NCBI GenBank assembly: GCA_049302575.1
Contig: JBAQMG010000021.1
Span: forward strand, 1-35,798
DNA length: 35,798 nt
Source: JBAQMG01 sp049302575
GTDB lineage: Bacteria > Bacillota > Desulfitobacteriia > Desulfitobacteriales > Desulfitobacteriaceae
Reading direction: 5' to 3'
Shown: positions 8,146 through 14,678 of the stretch, piece after piece
Layout: every line of letters begins with the position of its first letter
How positions within the stretch are numbered: position 1 is the first letter of the stretch
Notes under the pieces: generated by a model
Seen by the model: the letters and a program-made list of their open reading frames with translations, nothing else
Told to the model about the DNA's origin: nothing
Databases searched by the model: none
Made by a program: the position numbers and the translations under genes

Positions 8146-8826
8146 TTAAAATAACTGTACTTGTACAAATTCCTCTTCCTTTGGCTGAACTTGATTAAGG
8201 GCGAAAAAGTTGTGGATTTGCTCCATTGAAACCTCTCCACCTTGGCTTACTTCGGTCAGCCGCAACAGATATTTTTCAGGAAAAGCGTTGCGGGCTATGT
8301 TGGTCAAGTGATACACCCGTTTTTTCTCATCTGCACCTTCTTGGCCGACTTCTTCCATGCGCAAGAATCCACATTTGCATAAATGGTCAAGTGCCAAAAG
8401 CAACCTACGTTCAGCCCTTAGTGTAGATCTTTGAAAGTACTGATTTAATTCATCAAACGTAATTGTCTTTGTTCTTGATGTTATTCCTAGGTAAAAACAA
8501 AAGAGCAATAACGCAAGCTGTTTTTCATCCAGCATTTCTTGAATATAGCTGGAGCTGGCCCGAGTTAAGGCTATGCACCGGTCACTTTCTTCGTCGTACA
8601 CCAGCTTTAAGGCATGACCTAATATGTAATTAGCTTTTTCCAAGAATCTGTCGAATTGTTCATCTGTCCTTACCCTTAAGTACCTCATGGTGTCTTTTTT
8701 GTTAAGCCCGGATAAACTTTTGCTCGAGATTAGGATAGCTGATAACGCTTGTTGTTCGCGAAGGGTTAGCATCGTAAATTTTGCATCTAATTCCACTTGA
8801 GAATCGGGCCGATCGTAAGCTTCCAT
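8146..8826 (-). CDS. jetB: JetB-like KITE/winged-helix (MukE-like) subunit
   Basis: 226 residues, soluble, largely helical. It has the size and position of the MukE/MksE/JetB subunits that bind the kleisin in SMC complexes. The middle reads like a winged-helix pair (LTLREQQALSAIL near the start, then RAERRLLLALDHLCKCGFL and a YHLT wing). No catalytic residues are seen. It begins 2 nt after the jetA stop with AAGGAG upstream, so the two are tightly co-translated. I do not recognise DUF4194 or DUF6063 features in it. The assignment rests mainly on operon position between a kleisin-like and an SMC gene. Confidence 0.72.
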   Translation of the reverse strand: MEAYDRPDSQVELDAKFTMLTLREQQALSAILISSKSLSGLNKKDTMRYLRVRTDEQFDRFLEKANYILGHALKLVYDEESDRCIALTRASSSYIQEMLDEKQLALLLFCFYLGITSRTKTITFDELNQYFQRSTLRAERRLLLALDHLCKCGFLRMEEVGQEGADEKKRVYHLTNIARNAFPEKYLLRLTEVSQGGEVSMEQIHNFFALNQVQPKEEEFVQVQLF

Positions 8827-8828
8827 AT

Positions 8829-10286
8829 TTAATCTTCTCCTTGTTTCAGGTGATTTCCAAGTTTTTGTGTACCTTTTAAATAGCGGATTCGCTCATCAGG
8901 GTAATTTAATGCCCATCGATACTTTTTCGCTTTTTCTTCTAAATCAGTACTTGGGTGAATTACAGTTTTAACTTCTTTCACTGTAATTAAAAAGCCCAGT
9001 GCGAACAAGTTCCGAATTACATCTCCCCAAGAAGACGAAACTTGGTTGATTACGCTCGCTACGGAGGAGCCAGGAGAGCCCTTAATCGCTTCTACCAGTG
9101 GCTTGGTGTCAGTGTTGAGTTCTTCAGTAATTGATGAGCTTCTCCCAATAATTTTAGAAAGATCTTCCTGGCTGACCCGCTCAGCAGGTTTAAAATCAAT
9201 ATCTCCTAGGAAAAGATCTTCATCTTTTGGCAGTTCCCAGGTTGATATCCAATCGCCTAACTGCTGAACACCTTTTTCAATATCAGCTTCGTTAATAAAA
9301 AATGGCAAAGTAAACGGCAACCACATCCCAGTTTCATCAATGTCCTCATCGGAATAAATACCATCTTCAATATTGCGGAAAACTTCAATCGGTCTGGGGA
9401 TTAGGCCTTTAAGATTACCGCTGAAAGAATTGATGAGATACTCCAAAAATAAATCCCGATTGATATTTGCTATTTTTCTCGTTAACCTCAATTGAGAGGT
9501 AACTGCATTACCAGATAAAAGTAGGCTCATTGCTTGTATTATGCGATAAAATAAAGTGGTCCCCTTTTGGTGCTGGCGCTCAAGCTTCCTGTCGACAACC
9601 CCGCGTACGGATTGCAGACGACTGTTTATCTCTTCCTCCATTTCGTTCATAAGTGTTTCTACAACTTCATACCTTTCGAATACTCGCCCGTCTTCGATAT
9701 ATTTTTCTCCTTGATACTGAATGTCATTGAGCGCGTTTTCAATATTGTGAAACACTATGGCGACTATGTCATTTCGACCGATACCACGGTCCTCATAGGC
9801 TTTTGCCAGTTCCAACTCCCGTTTCGCCTGATAAATTTCCTTAAGCCCGGTTGGAGTCTTGTGGTAAAACAAGCTATCGTTAATTATTCGAAATAAGGCC
9901 GTAGTCATGCGATTTCCGGTTATGGTTAGTTTTAGAGGTGGATTATTGGGGTCGGTAATCCAATTAAACTTCCTTCCGTGATAAACAAGTCTAGGAATGT
10001 TAATAGTAGGATTCTCTCCATATATTTTTGTATAACGATAAACAAGCTCATTTTCACTATGTACTATATCTTCTTCATAAAATGTACTTCGTTTTATTAG
10101 TTCAAAAGTCCTCAAGGTATCAAGTACAGAGCGAGGATTATTCCAGATGTTTTCTGCAGCTAGATCGCGCATAATTCCGGAAAACATAATCATATCCTGT
10201 AGTGCCTCCTGTGCTTCTTCGGGAGGTATATCCAAGATATGGCATGTATTCTGTTCTTCAGAATTTTCGTCCATCTTACGATTCAC
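8829..10286 (-). CDS. jetA: JetA-like kleisin (MukF/MksF-like) subunit
   Basis: About 485 residues from GTG 10286, which lies 5 nt after GGAGG; an upstream ATG at 10307 has no ribosome binding site. The protein is mostly helical, with a probable N-terminal winged-helix region, a central helical bundle around EMEEEINSRLQSVRGVVDRK, and a C-terminal basic winged-helix-like part. That is the general plan of MukF/JetA, which bridges the SMC heads. The N-terminus does not resemble the type I (DUF3375) or type II (DUF5716) JetA sequences I remember, so it may be a divergent subtype. It is the first gene of the operon and is followed at once by jetB. Confidence 0.7.
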   Translation of the reverse strand: MNRKMDENSEEQNTCHILDIPPEEAQEALQDMIMFSGIMRDLAAENIWNNPRSVLDTLRTFELIKRSTFYEEDIVHSENELVYRYTKIYGENPTINIPRLVYHGRKFNWITDPNNPPLKLTITGNRMTTALFRIINDSLFYHKTPTGLKEIYQAKRELELAKAYEDRGIGRNDIVAIVFHNIENALNDIQYQGEKYIEDGRVFERYEVVETLMNEMEEEINSRLQSVRGVVDRKLERQHQKGTTLFYRIIQAMSLLLSGNAVTSQLRLTRKIANINRDLFLEYLINSFSGNLKGLIPRPIEVFRNIEDGIYSDEDIDETGMWLPFTLPFFINEADIEKGVQQLGDWISTWELPKDEDLFLGDIDFKPAERVSQEDLSKIIGRSSSITEELNTDTKPLVEAIKGSPGSSVASVINQVSSSWGDVIRNLFALGFLITVKEVKTVIHPSTDLEEKAKKYRWALNYPDERIRYLKGTQKLGNHLKQGED

Positions 10287-10545
10287 ATTTTCCTCCATAG
10301 GCAACATTTACAGTGCGTAATAGAAAAATATCTTTTTACAAACAATTCTGGTATTGCCAAAGCCTGTTTCAGGAGCACCTACTACTTGTTTATCTCTAAT
10401 ATTACCAAAATTCCATTCAAATTGGTTAATTTTTATTATATGTGCAAAAATTATGTTGAACATTGGTGTGAATTGTAGCCGTATACACACTGATTTCATT
10501 GGGTCTTTGATTAATAAAATTAATAAAAGCGACGACAATAACTGC
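10287..10545. other. Non-coding leader region upstream of jetA
   Basis: This AT-rich gap between the toxin gene and the jet operon contains an 84-codon minus-strand frame with no ribosome binding site and no family signal, which I do not accept as a gene. A TATAAT at about 10437-10442 on the minus strand has only a poor -35 partner. The promoter of the Wadjet operon should lie here, but I cannot place it confidently. Confidence 0.35.
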
Positions 10546-10941
10546 CTATCGCTTTCCAACATCCCACTTCTTAGACCTCTTAAGTAATTTTGCTAGCCGC
10601 TCTTTTGAATGGCCCTTGAACTTCTTTAATCGTTCATGTGCTACTTTAAACACATAGTCCTTACTTCTAGCGTCTATTGCTAACACATAAACGATGCGCA
10701 AGACCTCAACTTTTTCACACGTAATCCGAAACACTATACGTATCCCTAGTTCACGCAGTTTAATTTCTTTACAACCTGCCAACTTTGTGGAATTCTTGTT
10801 TCCTAACGGCTTACCAATTTCATCTGCTCTATATTCGAGTTCATCTATAGCCTTGTTTACTACTGGAAGAACTGATTTATCTAGTTTACTATACTCCTCT
10901 GACGCATCAGGATCGAATCTTAAATCAAATTTCTTTTCCAT
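10546..10941 (-). CDS. RelE/ParE-superfamily toxin with a basic C-terminal extension
   Basis: 131 residues. The core reads as a RelE-fold mRNA interferase: DLRFDPDASEEYSKLD at the start, then KELGIRIVFRI-type strands (here KLRELGIRIVFRIT) and VYVLAIDARSKDYVFKVAHERL. Typical members are 85-95 residues. This one carries about 25 extra, very basic residues (KKFKGHSKERLAKLLKRSKKW). It starts 3 nt after the stop of the antitoxin-like gene, the classic antitoxin-first order. It lies on the island directly upstream of the jet operon, where it could stabilise the element. Confidence 0.72.
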   Translation of the reverse strand: MEKKFDLRFDPDASEEYSKLDKSVLPVVNKAIDELEYRADEIGKPLGNKNSTKLAGCKEIKLRELGIRIVFRITCEKVEVLRIVYVLAIDARSKDYVFKVAHERLKKFKGHSKERLAKLLKRSKKWDVGKR

Positions 10942-10944
10942 CCT

Positions 10945-11244
10945 CTACTCCGAACTTCGAATTGACCGCCAAGGTATACCCTGTGTTGGATCATTCTCTA
11001 ATCGATCAATTCTCTCATCGAGTACGCGTGCTTCTTCCTTCTCTTCAAGTTCGATTAATCTCTGATACATTCTTAGGTAATAATCATAACCCATTAACAC
11101 TGAATCAATATTTCCGTTCTCAGTTATAAATTGCGGCATATCCTTTGCCTTTTTCCGTGTAAAGCCAAATTTCTTTGCAGCATCCGATGCCTTAATCATT
11201 TGGTCAGGTCTTAACCGAATTGAATCGTCCATTATTGCACCCAC
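10945..11244 (-). CDS. Phd/YefM-like antitoxin partner
   Basis: About 99 residues. The N-terminal half (RPDQMIKASDAAKKFGFTRKKAKDMPQFITENGNIDSVLMGYDYY) has the pattern of Phd/YefM DNA-binding antitoxins, which bind their own promoter. The C-terminal half is a charged helix (RLIELEEKEEARVLDERIDRLE) suited to wrap the toxin. ATG at 11250 is only 2 nt from AAAGGAGG and GTG at 11244 is 8 nt from it, so I prefer GTG. No clear promoter is visible, although a TATACT lies just upstream of the ribosome binding site. The gap 11251-11398 has no gene. Confidence 0.68.
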   Translation of the reverse strand: MGAIMDDSIRLRPDQMIKASDAAKKFGFTRKKAKDMPQFITENGNIDSVLMGYDYYLRMYQRLIELEEKEEARVLDERIDRLENDPTQGIPWRSIRSSE

Positions 11245-11398
11245 TTTCATATCCTCCTTTCTAGTATATTAATAAAGCGGGTTATTTTAGACACATTAAT
11301 TAATCTTACGTAAAGTATTCCGTAACTTTATACGTACCTTTTACCTGTATTCTAATGTTGGTTTTATAAAAAGGCAAGAGTGTCTTACTTTTGTGTAG

Positions 11399-11995
11399 TT
11401 ATTTTTGCAAATGACCTGCAAAAGAAATAATAGCAACTACCAATTTGCTTGACGAGAGAGCATCTACAATGCGTTGAGATTCACTTGTTAAACAACCTTC
11501 TACTTTAAGACCGAAAGCTTTAGCAGCTCCAGGAATTAAAGCATGGTATGACCCACTGCCTTTACACCAGTAACCCTTCTCGAATGACCATCTTGACATA
11601 AGAACTGGATCAATAGAAGTATCTGTAAGACTTGAAATTACCATTGCCATAGAAGTCGGACCACAGGCATATCCACCAATACTATCTGTTCCATAGGGTT
11701 TATCCGCCCATCTACTGTCAAGTTGGTTATAATAAACGACAGGCGTTTCTCCCGCGTTATTATAGTGACTCCCGCATAACTCTTCCCGTAATTATTAACA
11801 TAGTCGGGATCAGTTTCAAGAATACTTTGATACATTCCAAAATCATTCTGAAGCTGTTCTACGGCTGTCAAAGTTTTACCATTGAAGAACTGCCTAAAAA
11901 TTCTAATGGATTGGTAAGGATATAAAAGAACGTTGTAGTAATGAGCAATATAGTTAGTACCGGAGTGAGGATAAGTATCTTCTTGGGGGTGATAA
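11399..11995 (-). pseudogene. Broken C39-type peptidase of a conjugative element
   Basis: The gene is spread over three frames. A membrane segment (KKILILTPVLTILLITTTFF) leads to LEFLG; after a frameshift near 11885 the frame continues FFNGKTLTAVEQLQNDFG. After a second shift near 11770 it continues NAGETPVVYYNQLDSRWAD, then GGYACGPTSMAM with the catalytic Cys, and stops early at 11399 after SFAGH. The membrane-anchored N-terminus plus C39-like domain resembles the cell-wall hydrolases of Tn916-like and related elements. The family's C-terminal His segment is missing. The gene is not functional, but it is good evidence that the island descends from an integrative conjugative element. Confidence 0.7.
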
Positions 11996-12000
11996 AAAAG

Positions 12001-12633
12001 GACAGGGAAATCTGGAAGGTTATTTTCTTAACCTTGCTAGGAACAGGATTACGATTAGGCGAGGCCTTGGCCCTGCGATGGTCAAACGTGGATCTACGAA
12101 AACGCAGTGCCAAAGTTGTTGAAAGTTTAGTACGAATCAAAGAAAAGGGATTAATATTTAAAGAACCGAAAACCAAAAAGTCCAAAAGACTAGTCACTCT
12201 CCCCGATGAAGTTACCGTCAGTTTGCGTTTATACCGTATCCATCAAGCTAAGCATCGATTGGCGGCTGGCGAAGCCTACCAAGACCGAGACCAGGATCTA
12301 GTATTTTGCACAATCTACGGCAAACCAATTGAGCCCAGAAACCTCATCAAGGCATTTCACCGCATCCGCAACAAGGCGAAGTATCGCGAAGATCTGACCG
12401 TCCACTCCCTTCGTCACACCTTTGCCACGAGATTACTGGAACAAGGAGTTGATTTGAAGACGGTCTCAGAAATCCTTGGTCATACAAACATCGCAACAAC
12501 CGGTAACATTTACACTCATGTCATGCCCGGGTTACGGACTGGAGCCGCTAGTAAAATGAATGCTCTCTTAAAAACAAAGAAAGCACCTCCCCAAAAAGGA
12601 AAAGTGCTAGCAAGCGCTAAATTTATGCCGTAA
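12001..12633 (+). pseudogene. int: Tyrosine recombinase/integrase, catalytic domain only
   Basis: The catalytic domain is complete: Arg in GTGLRLGEALALRW, HSLRHTFATR with the HxxR motif, LGHTNIATT, and the nucleophile Tyr in NIYTHVM. Intact relatives are 380-400 residues. Here the first about 190 residues (arm-binding and core-binding domains) are missing, and the frame upstream of about 12001 runs into the antisense of the broken peptidase gene. An ATG at 11941 opens a longer frame, but its first 20 codons are unrelated. The gene ends 64 bp before the tRNA-Val 3' end, and its last 18 codons recur at the left edge of the island. Autonomous activity is unlikely. Confidence 0.85.
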
Positions 12634-12653
12634 CTGTACACGTAACTGTACAC
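12630..12653 (+). repeat. Tandem 12-bp repeat, putative integrase arm site (right end)
   Basis: Two perfect adjacent copies of GTAACTGTACAC. The first overlaps the integrase stop codon, and the pair ends 44 bp before the tRNA-Val CCA. The same type of tandem 12-mer lies inside the left end at 3089-3112, in the same orientation. They are probably arm-type binding sites for the integrase. Confidence 0.55.
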
Positions 12654-12670
12654 TACGTATTTCGTATTAT

Positions 12671-12690
12671 CTAAAAGGCCAAAAGCCTTG
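12671..12690 (-). terminator. Small hairpin terminator after tRNA-Val
   Basis: On the minus strand AAGGC and GCCTT pair around a TTTTG loop and are followed by TTTTAG. The copy at 2893-2909 keeps the stem and changes only the loop, which suggests selection on the hairpin. It would end the tRNA operon transcript and may also block read-in from the integrase side. Confidence 0.45.
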
Positions 12691-12697
12691 GTATAAC

Positions 12698-12773
12698 TGG
12701 TGGGCGATACCGGATTCGAACCGATGACCTCTTCCGTGTGAAGGAAGCGCTCTACCGACTGAGCCAATCGCCC
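12698..12773 (-). tRNA. tRNA-Val (CAC)
   Basis: A complete 76-nt cloverleaf with an encoded CCA. The acceptor GGGCGAT pairs with ATCGCCC, the D arm is GCTC/GAGC, the anticodon stem CTTCC/GGAAG holds the loop TTCACAC (anticodon CAC), and the T loop is TTCGAAT. It is the last gene of the four-tRNA operon. It is also the integration site of the island: its 3' half from the anticodon loop to the CCA is duplicated at 2917-2962. Confidence 0.95.
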
Positions 12774-12780
12774 GTATTCG

Positions 12781-12808
12781 ATGCACAATGCACAATGCAC
12801 AATGCACA
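12781..12808. repeat. Four tandem copies of ATGCACA
   Basis: Four exact 7-bp units follow one another in the spacer between tRNA-Glu and tRNA-Val. The unit is one base away from the ATGCATA unit found at gene ends elsewhere in the window. Confidence 0.8.
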
Positions 12809-12854
12809 AGATAAAGTATAGGTACAATTCACAAAGAATATTTTCCCCTTCGCA

Positions 12855-12925
12855 CTTCAAACCTTGAACTACGTAATAAAAGTTCGAGGCTCGAGGTTCG
12901 ATAATTGAACTACTCGCCTCGAACC
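12855..12925. repeat. TTCGA/CGAAC-rich spacer repeats in the tRNA cluster
   Basis: The spacer between tRNA-Val and tRNA-Glu carries many overlapping copies of short words such as TTCGAA, TCGAGG and CGAACCT, with inverted pairs (for example TTCGAGGC...GCCTCGAA). Similar words fill 13087-13290. No gene is visible. Confidence 0.5.
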
Positions 12926-13010
12926 TGTATAGTAAAGTATATTTCAATGCCCGTTGTTCGCTTAAAATTCAAAAAAGAAACTCCTTCTTTTGAACCTCTA
13001 ACTTCGAGAA

Positions 13011-13086
13011 TGGTGACCCGTACGGGATTCGAACCCGTGTAACCGCCGTGAAAGGGCGGTGTCTTAGACCGCTTGACCAACGGGCC
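13011..13086 (-). tRNA. tRNA-Glu (TTC)
   Basis: A 76-nt cloverleaf with CCA. The acceptor GGCCCGT pairs with ACGGGTC (one G-T pair). The anticodon stem CCGCC/GGCGG holds the loop CTTTCAC, giving anticodon TTC. It is the third gene of the tRNA operon. Confidence 0.95.
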
Positions 13087-13292
13087 TTGATCGATGTTCG
13101 ATATTCAATGTTCGAAAGAGTTCATAAAGAAATCTCTTCCCATCTCACCTCGCATTTCGAACCTCACGCTTCTAACTGCAAATTTGATCCTCTTACCTCT
13201 AACTCCACAATATTGGATGCACAACGTTCAATCTACGACTTTCGAAGAAAGTCTACTTCGAACTTCGAACCTCGAATATCTAATATCGAATA
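13087..13292. repeat. Repeat-rich spacer between tRNA-Glu and tRNA-Met/Ile2
   Basis: The 206-bp spacer is made largely of degenerate short words (TTCGAT, ATTCGA, CGAACCT, ATATCGAATAT). No reading frame here has support. It is much longer than a normal tRNA operon spacer. Confidence 0.5.
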
Positions 13293-13367
13293 TGGTGGGC
13301 CCACCTGGGATCGAACCAGGGACCGACCGGTTATGAGCCGGCTGCTCTACCGCTGAGCTATAGGCCC
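13293..13367 (-). tRNA. tRNA-Met or tRNA-Ile2 (CAT)
   Basis: A 75-nt cloverleaf with CCA. The acceptor GGGCCTA pairs with the 3' strand TGGGCCC. The anticodon stem GCCGG/CCGGT holds the loop CTCATAA, giving anticodon CAT. It lacks initiator features. It is either elongator Met or a lysidine-modified Ile2; the loop alone does not separate these. Confidence 0.93.
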
Positions 13368-13387
13368 ATGAATGTGGTAAGACAAAT

Positions 13388-13462
13388 TGGCTCCCCGAGT
13401 AGGACTCGAACCTACAACCTACCGGTTAACAGCCGGTTGCTCCACCATTGAGCTATCGAGGA
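13388..13462 (-). tRNA. tRNA-Asn (GTT)
   Basis: A 75-nt cloverleaf with CCA. The acceptor TCCTCGA pairs with TCGGGGA (one G-T). The anticodon stem ACCGG/CCGGT holds the loop CTGTTAA, giving anticodon GTT. It is the first gene after the operon promoter. Confidence 0.95.
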
Positions 13463-13479
13463 AAACCCGTGCATCGTTT

Positions 13480-13508
13480 ATTATACGAGAAACATCTATC
13501 AACGTCAA
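13480..13508 (-). promoter_or_regulatory. Sigma-A promoter of the tRNA operon
   Basis: On the minus strand TTGACG (13508-13503) is followed by a 17-bp spacer and a perfect TATAAT (13485-13480), with transcription expected to begin around 13473, about 10 nt before tRNA-Asn. It sits directly after the sigA stop codon, so the tRNAs have their own strong promoter. Confidence 0.85.
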
Positions 13509-13511
13509 GCC

Positions 13512-14678
13512 TTATTCCAAATAATCCTTAAGTTTCTTACTCCGGCTAGGATGGCGGAGTTTCCGTAAGGCCTTAGCCTCAATTTGACGAATTCGTTCCC
13601 TCGTCACCCCAAACTCTTGACCGACTTCCTCTAAGGTTCGTGTCCGTCCATCGTCAAGCCCAAAGCGCAACCGCAAAACTTTCTCCTCCCGAGGGGTAAG
13701 CGTTTCTAGAACCTCTTCTAATTGTTCTTTGAGTAAGATAAACGAAGCAGCCTCTGCCGGTGCCGGAGCATCTTCATCCGGAATAAAATCCCCCAGATGT
13801 GAATCCTCTTCCTCACCAATTGGCGTTTCTAAAGAGACTGGTTCTTGAGCAATCTTCATTATCTCGCGAACACGTTCAACCGTAATTTCCATCACTATAG
13901 CAATCTCTTCCGGAATAGGCTCCCTACCTAACTCTTGTAAAAGTTGACGGGAAACCCGAATAAGTTTATTGATGGTTTCCACCATGTGCACAGGGATACG
14001 AATCGTACGTGCTTGATCGGCTATCGCCCTAGTAATCGCTTGACGAATCCACCACGTAGCATAGGTGCTAAACTTATAACCTTTAGTATAATCGAATTTC
14101 TCGACTGCTTTGATTAGACCTAAATTTCCTTCTTGAATCAAATCTAAAAAGAGCATACCCCGTCCGACATAACGTTTTGCAATACTCACGACAAGTCTTA
14201 AATTAGCTTCAGCCAGACGGCGTTTGGCGTTTTCATCCCCAGCCTCCATACGTTTAGCTAACATAATCTCCTCTTGAGCGTTAAGCAAGGGAACCCGTCC
14301 AATTTCCTTGAGATACATCCGTACAGGATCGTCTATACCTACCCCTTCCGGAATAGAAAGGTCTACCTCTGGCTCTTCGTCGACTTCGTCTGCATCTTCA
14401 TCCGAAGCCTTTTCCGTTACTTCCTCCTCAGCTTCTCCAGCCTCAGGTAAGATATCAATCCCCATTCGACCAAGTTGCTCATAAATCTCGTCAATTTGAT
14501 CTGCGGTAAGCTCGACACCTTGGAGAGAGTCCATAATCTCACGATAAGTTAGCGACCCTTTTTTCTTGCCTCTCTGAACAAGGGTCCTGATACTCTCCAT
14601 TTTCAATTCCTCATCGCTCACCGAACCACCCCCTACCCGTGGTTTAGCTCTAGTAGCAGTACCCTTAATTTTCGCCAC
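13512..14678 (-). CDS. sigA: RNA polymerase primary sigma factor SigA (RpoD)
   Basis: 388 residues, the short Firmicute form. A weak region 1.1 is followed by a very acidic linker (about residues 80-105). Region 1.2 begins DDPVRMYLKEIGRVPLL. Regions 2.1-2.4 include LDLIQEGNLGLIKAV and FSTYATWWIRQAI, which are diagnostic for the primary sigma factor. Region 3 follows, and region 4.2 has GVTRERIRQIEAKALRKLR. The ATG at 14678 overlaps the 3' end of dnaG by 14 nt, so the two are translationally coupled as in the conserved dnaG-sigA operon. Confidence 0.98.
   Translation of the reverse strand: MAKIKGTATRAKPRVGGGSVSDEELKMESIRTLVQRGKKKGSLTYREIMDSLQGVELTADQIDEIYEQLGRMGIDILPEAGEAEEEVTEKASDEDADEVDEEPEVDLSIPEGVGIDDPVRMYLKEIGRVPLLNAQEEIMLAKRMEAGDENAKRRLAEANLRLVVSIAKRYVGRGMLFLDLIQEGNLGLIKAVEKFDYTKGYKFSTYATWWIRQAITRAIADQARTIRIPVHMVETINKLIRVSRQLLQELGREPIPEEIAIVMEITVERVREIMKIAQEPVSLETPIGEEEDSHLGDFIPDEDAPAPAEAASFILLKEQLEEVLETLTPREEKVLRLRFGLDDGRTRTLEEVGQEFGVTRERIRQIEAKALRKLRHPSRSKKLKDYLE

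Larger units (their letters stand above)
2917..12742. mobile_element. Genomic island in tRNA-Val carrying a Wadjet-like operon
   Basis: The island runs between a partial tRNA-Val copy (about 2917-2962) and the intact tRNA-Val (12698-12773). It contains the four-gene Jet-like operon, a toxin-antitoxin pair, a broken conjugative-element peptidase and a truncated tyrosine integrase whose 3' end faces the tRNA 3' end, the standard geometry for tRNA-targeting integrases. Both ends carry tandem 12-bp direct repeats just inside the core, as expected for arm-type integrase sites. The integrase lacks its N-terminal domains, so autonomous excision is unlikely. The stretch 3032-3391 holds no gene; it contains the left arm repeats and the three-way junction listed separately. 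Confidence 0.82.
12578..12742 (+). repeat. Right attachment repeat
   Basis: This is the partner of 2809-2962. It spans the integrase 3' end, two tandem arm 12-mers (the left copy has one), a small hairpin, and the 3' half of the intact tRNA-Val. Differences from the left copy are the extra 12-mer, a few point changes in the spacer and hairpin loop, and the paired T-stem change. Confidence 0.85.

Noticed and set aside
10308..10562. Minus-strand 84-codon frame before jetA
   Set aside because: No ribosome binding site, AT-rich composition, overlaps the toxin 3' end; better read as leader DNA.
11941..12000. First 20 codons of the long integrase frame
   Set aside because: They read through the antisense of the broken peptidase's membrane segment and do not match integrase N-terminal domains.
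12779..13292. Possible CRISPR array in the tRNA cluster spacers
   Set aside because: The repeats are 7 bp or degenerate words without regular unique spacers, and there are no cas genes.
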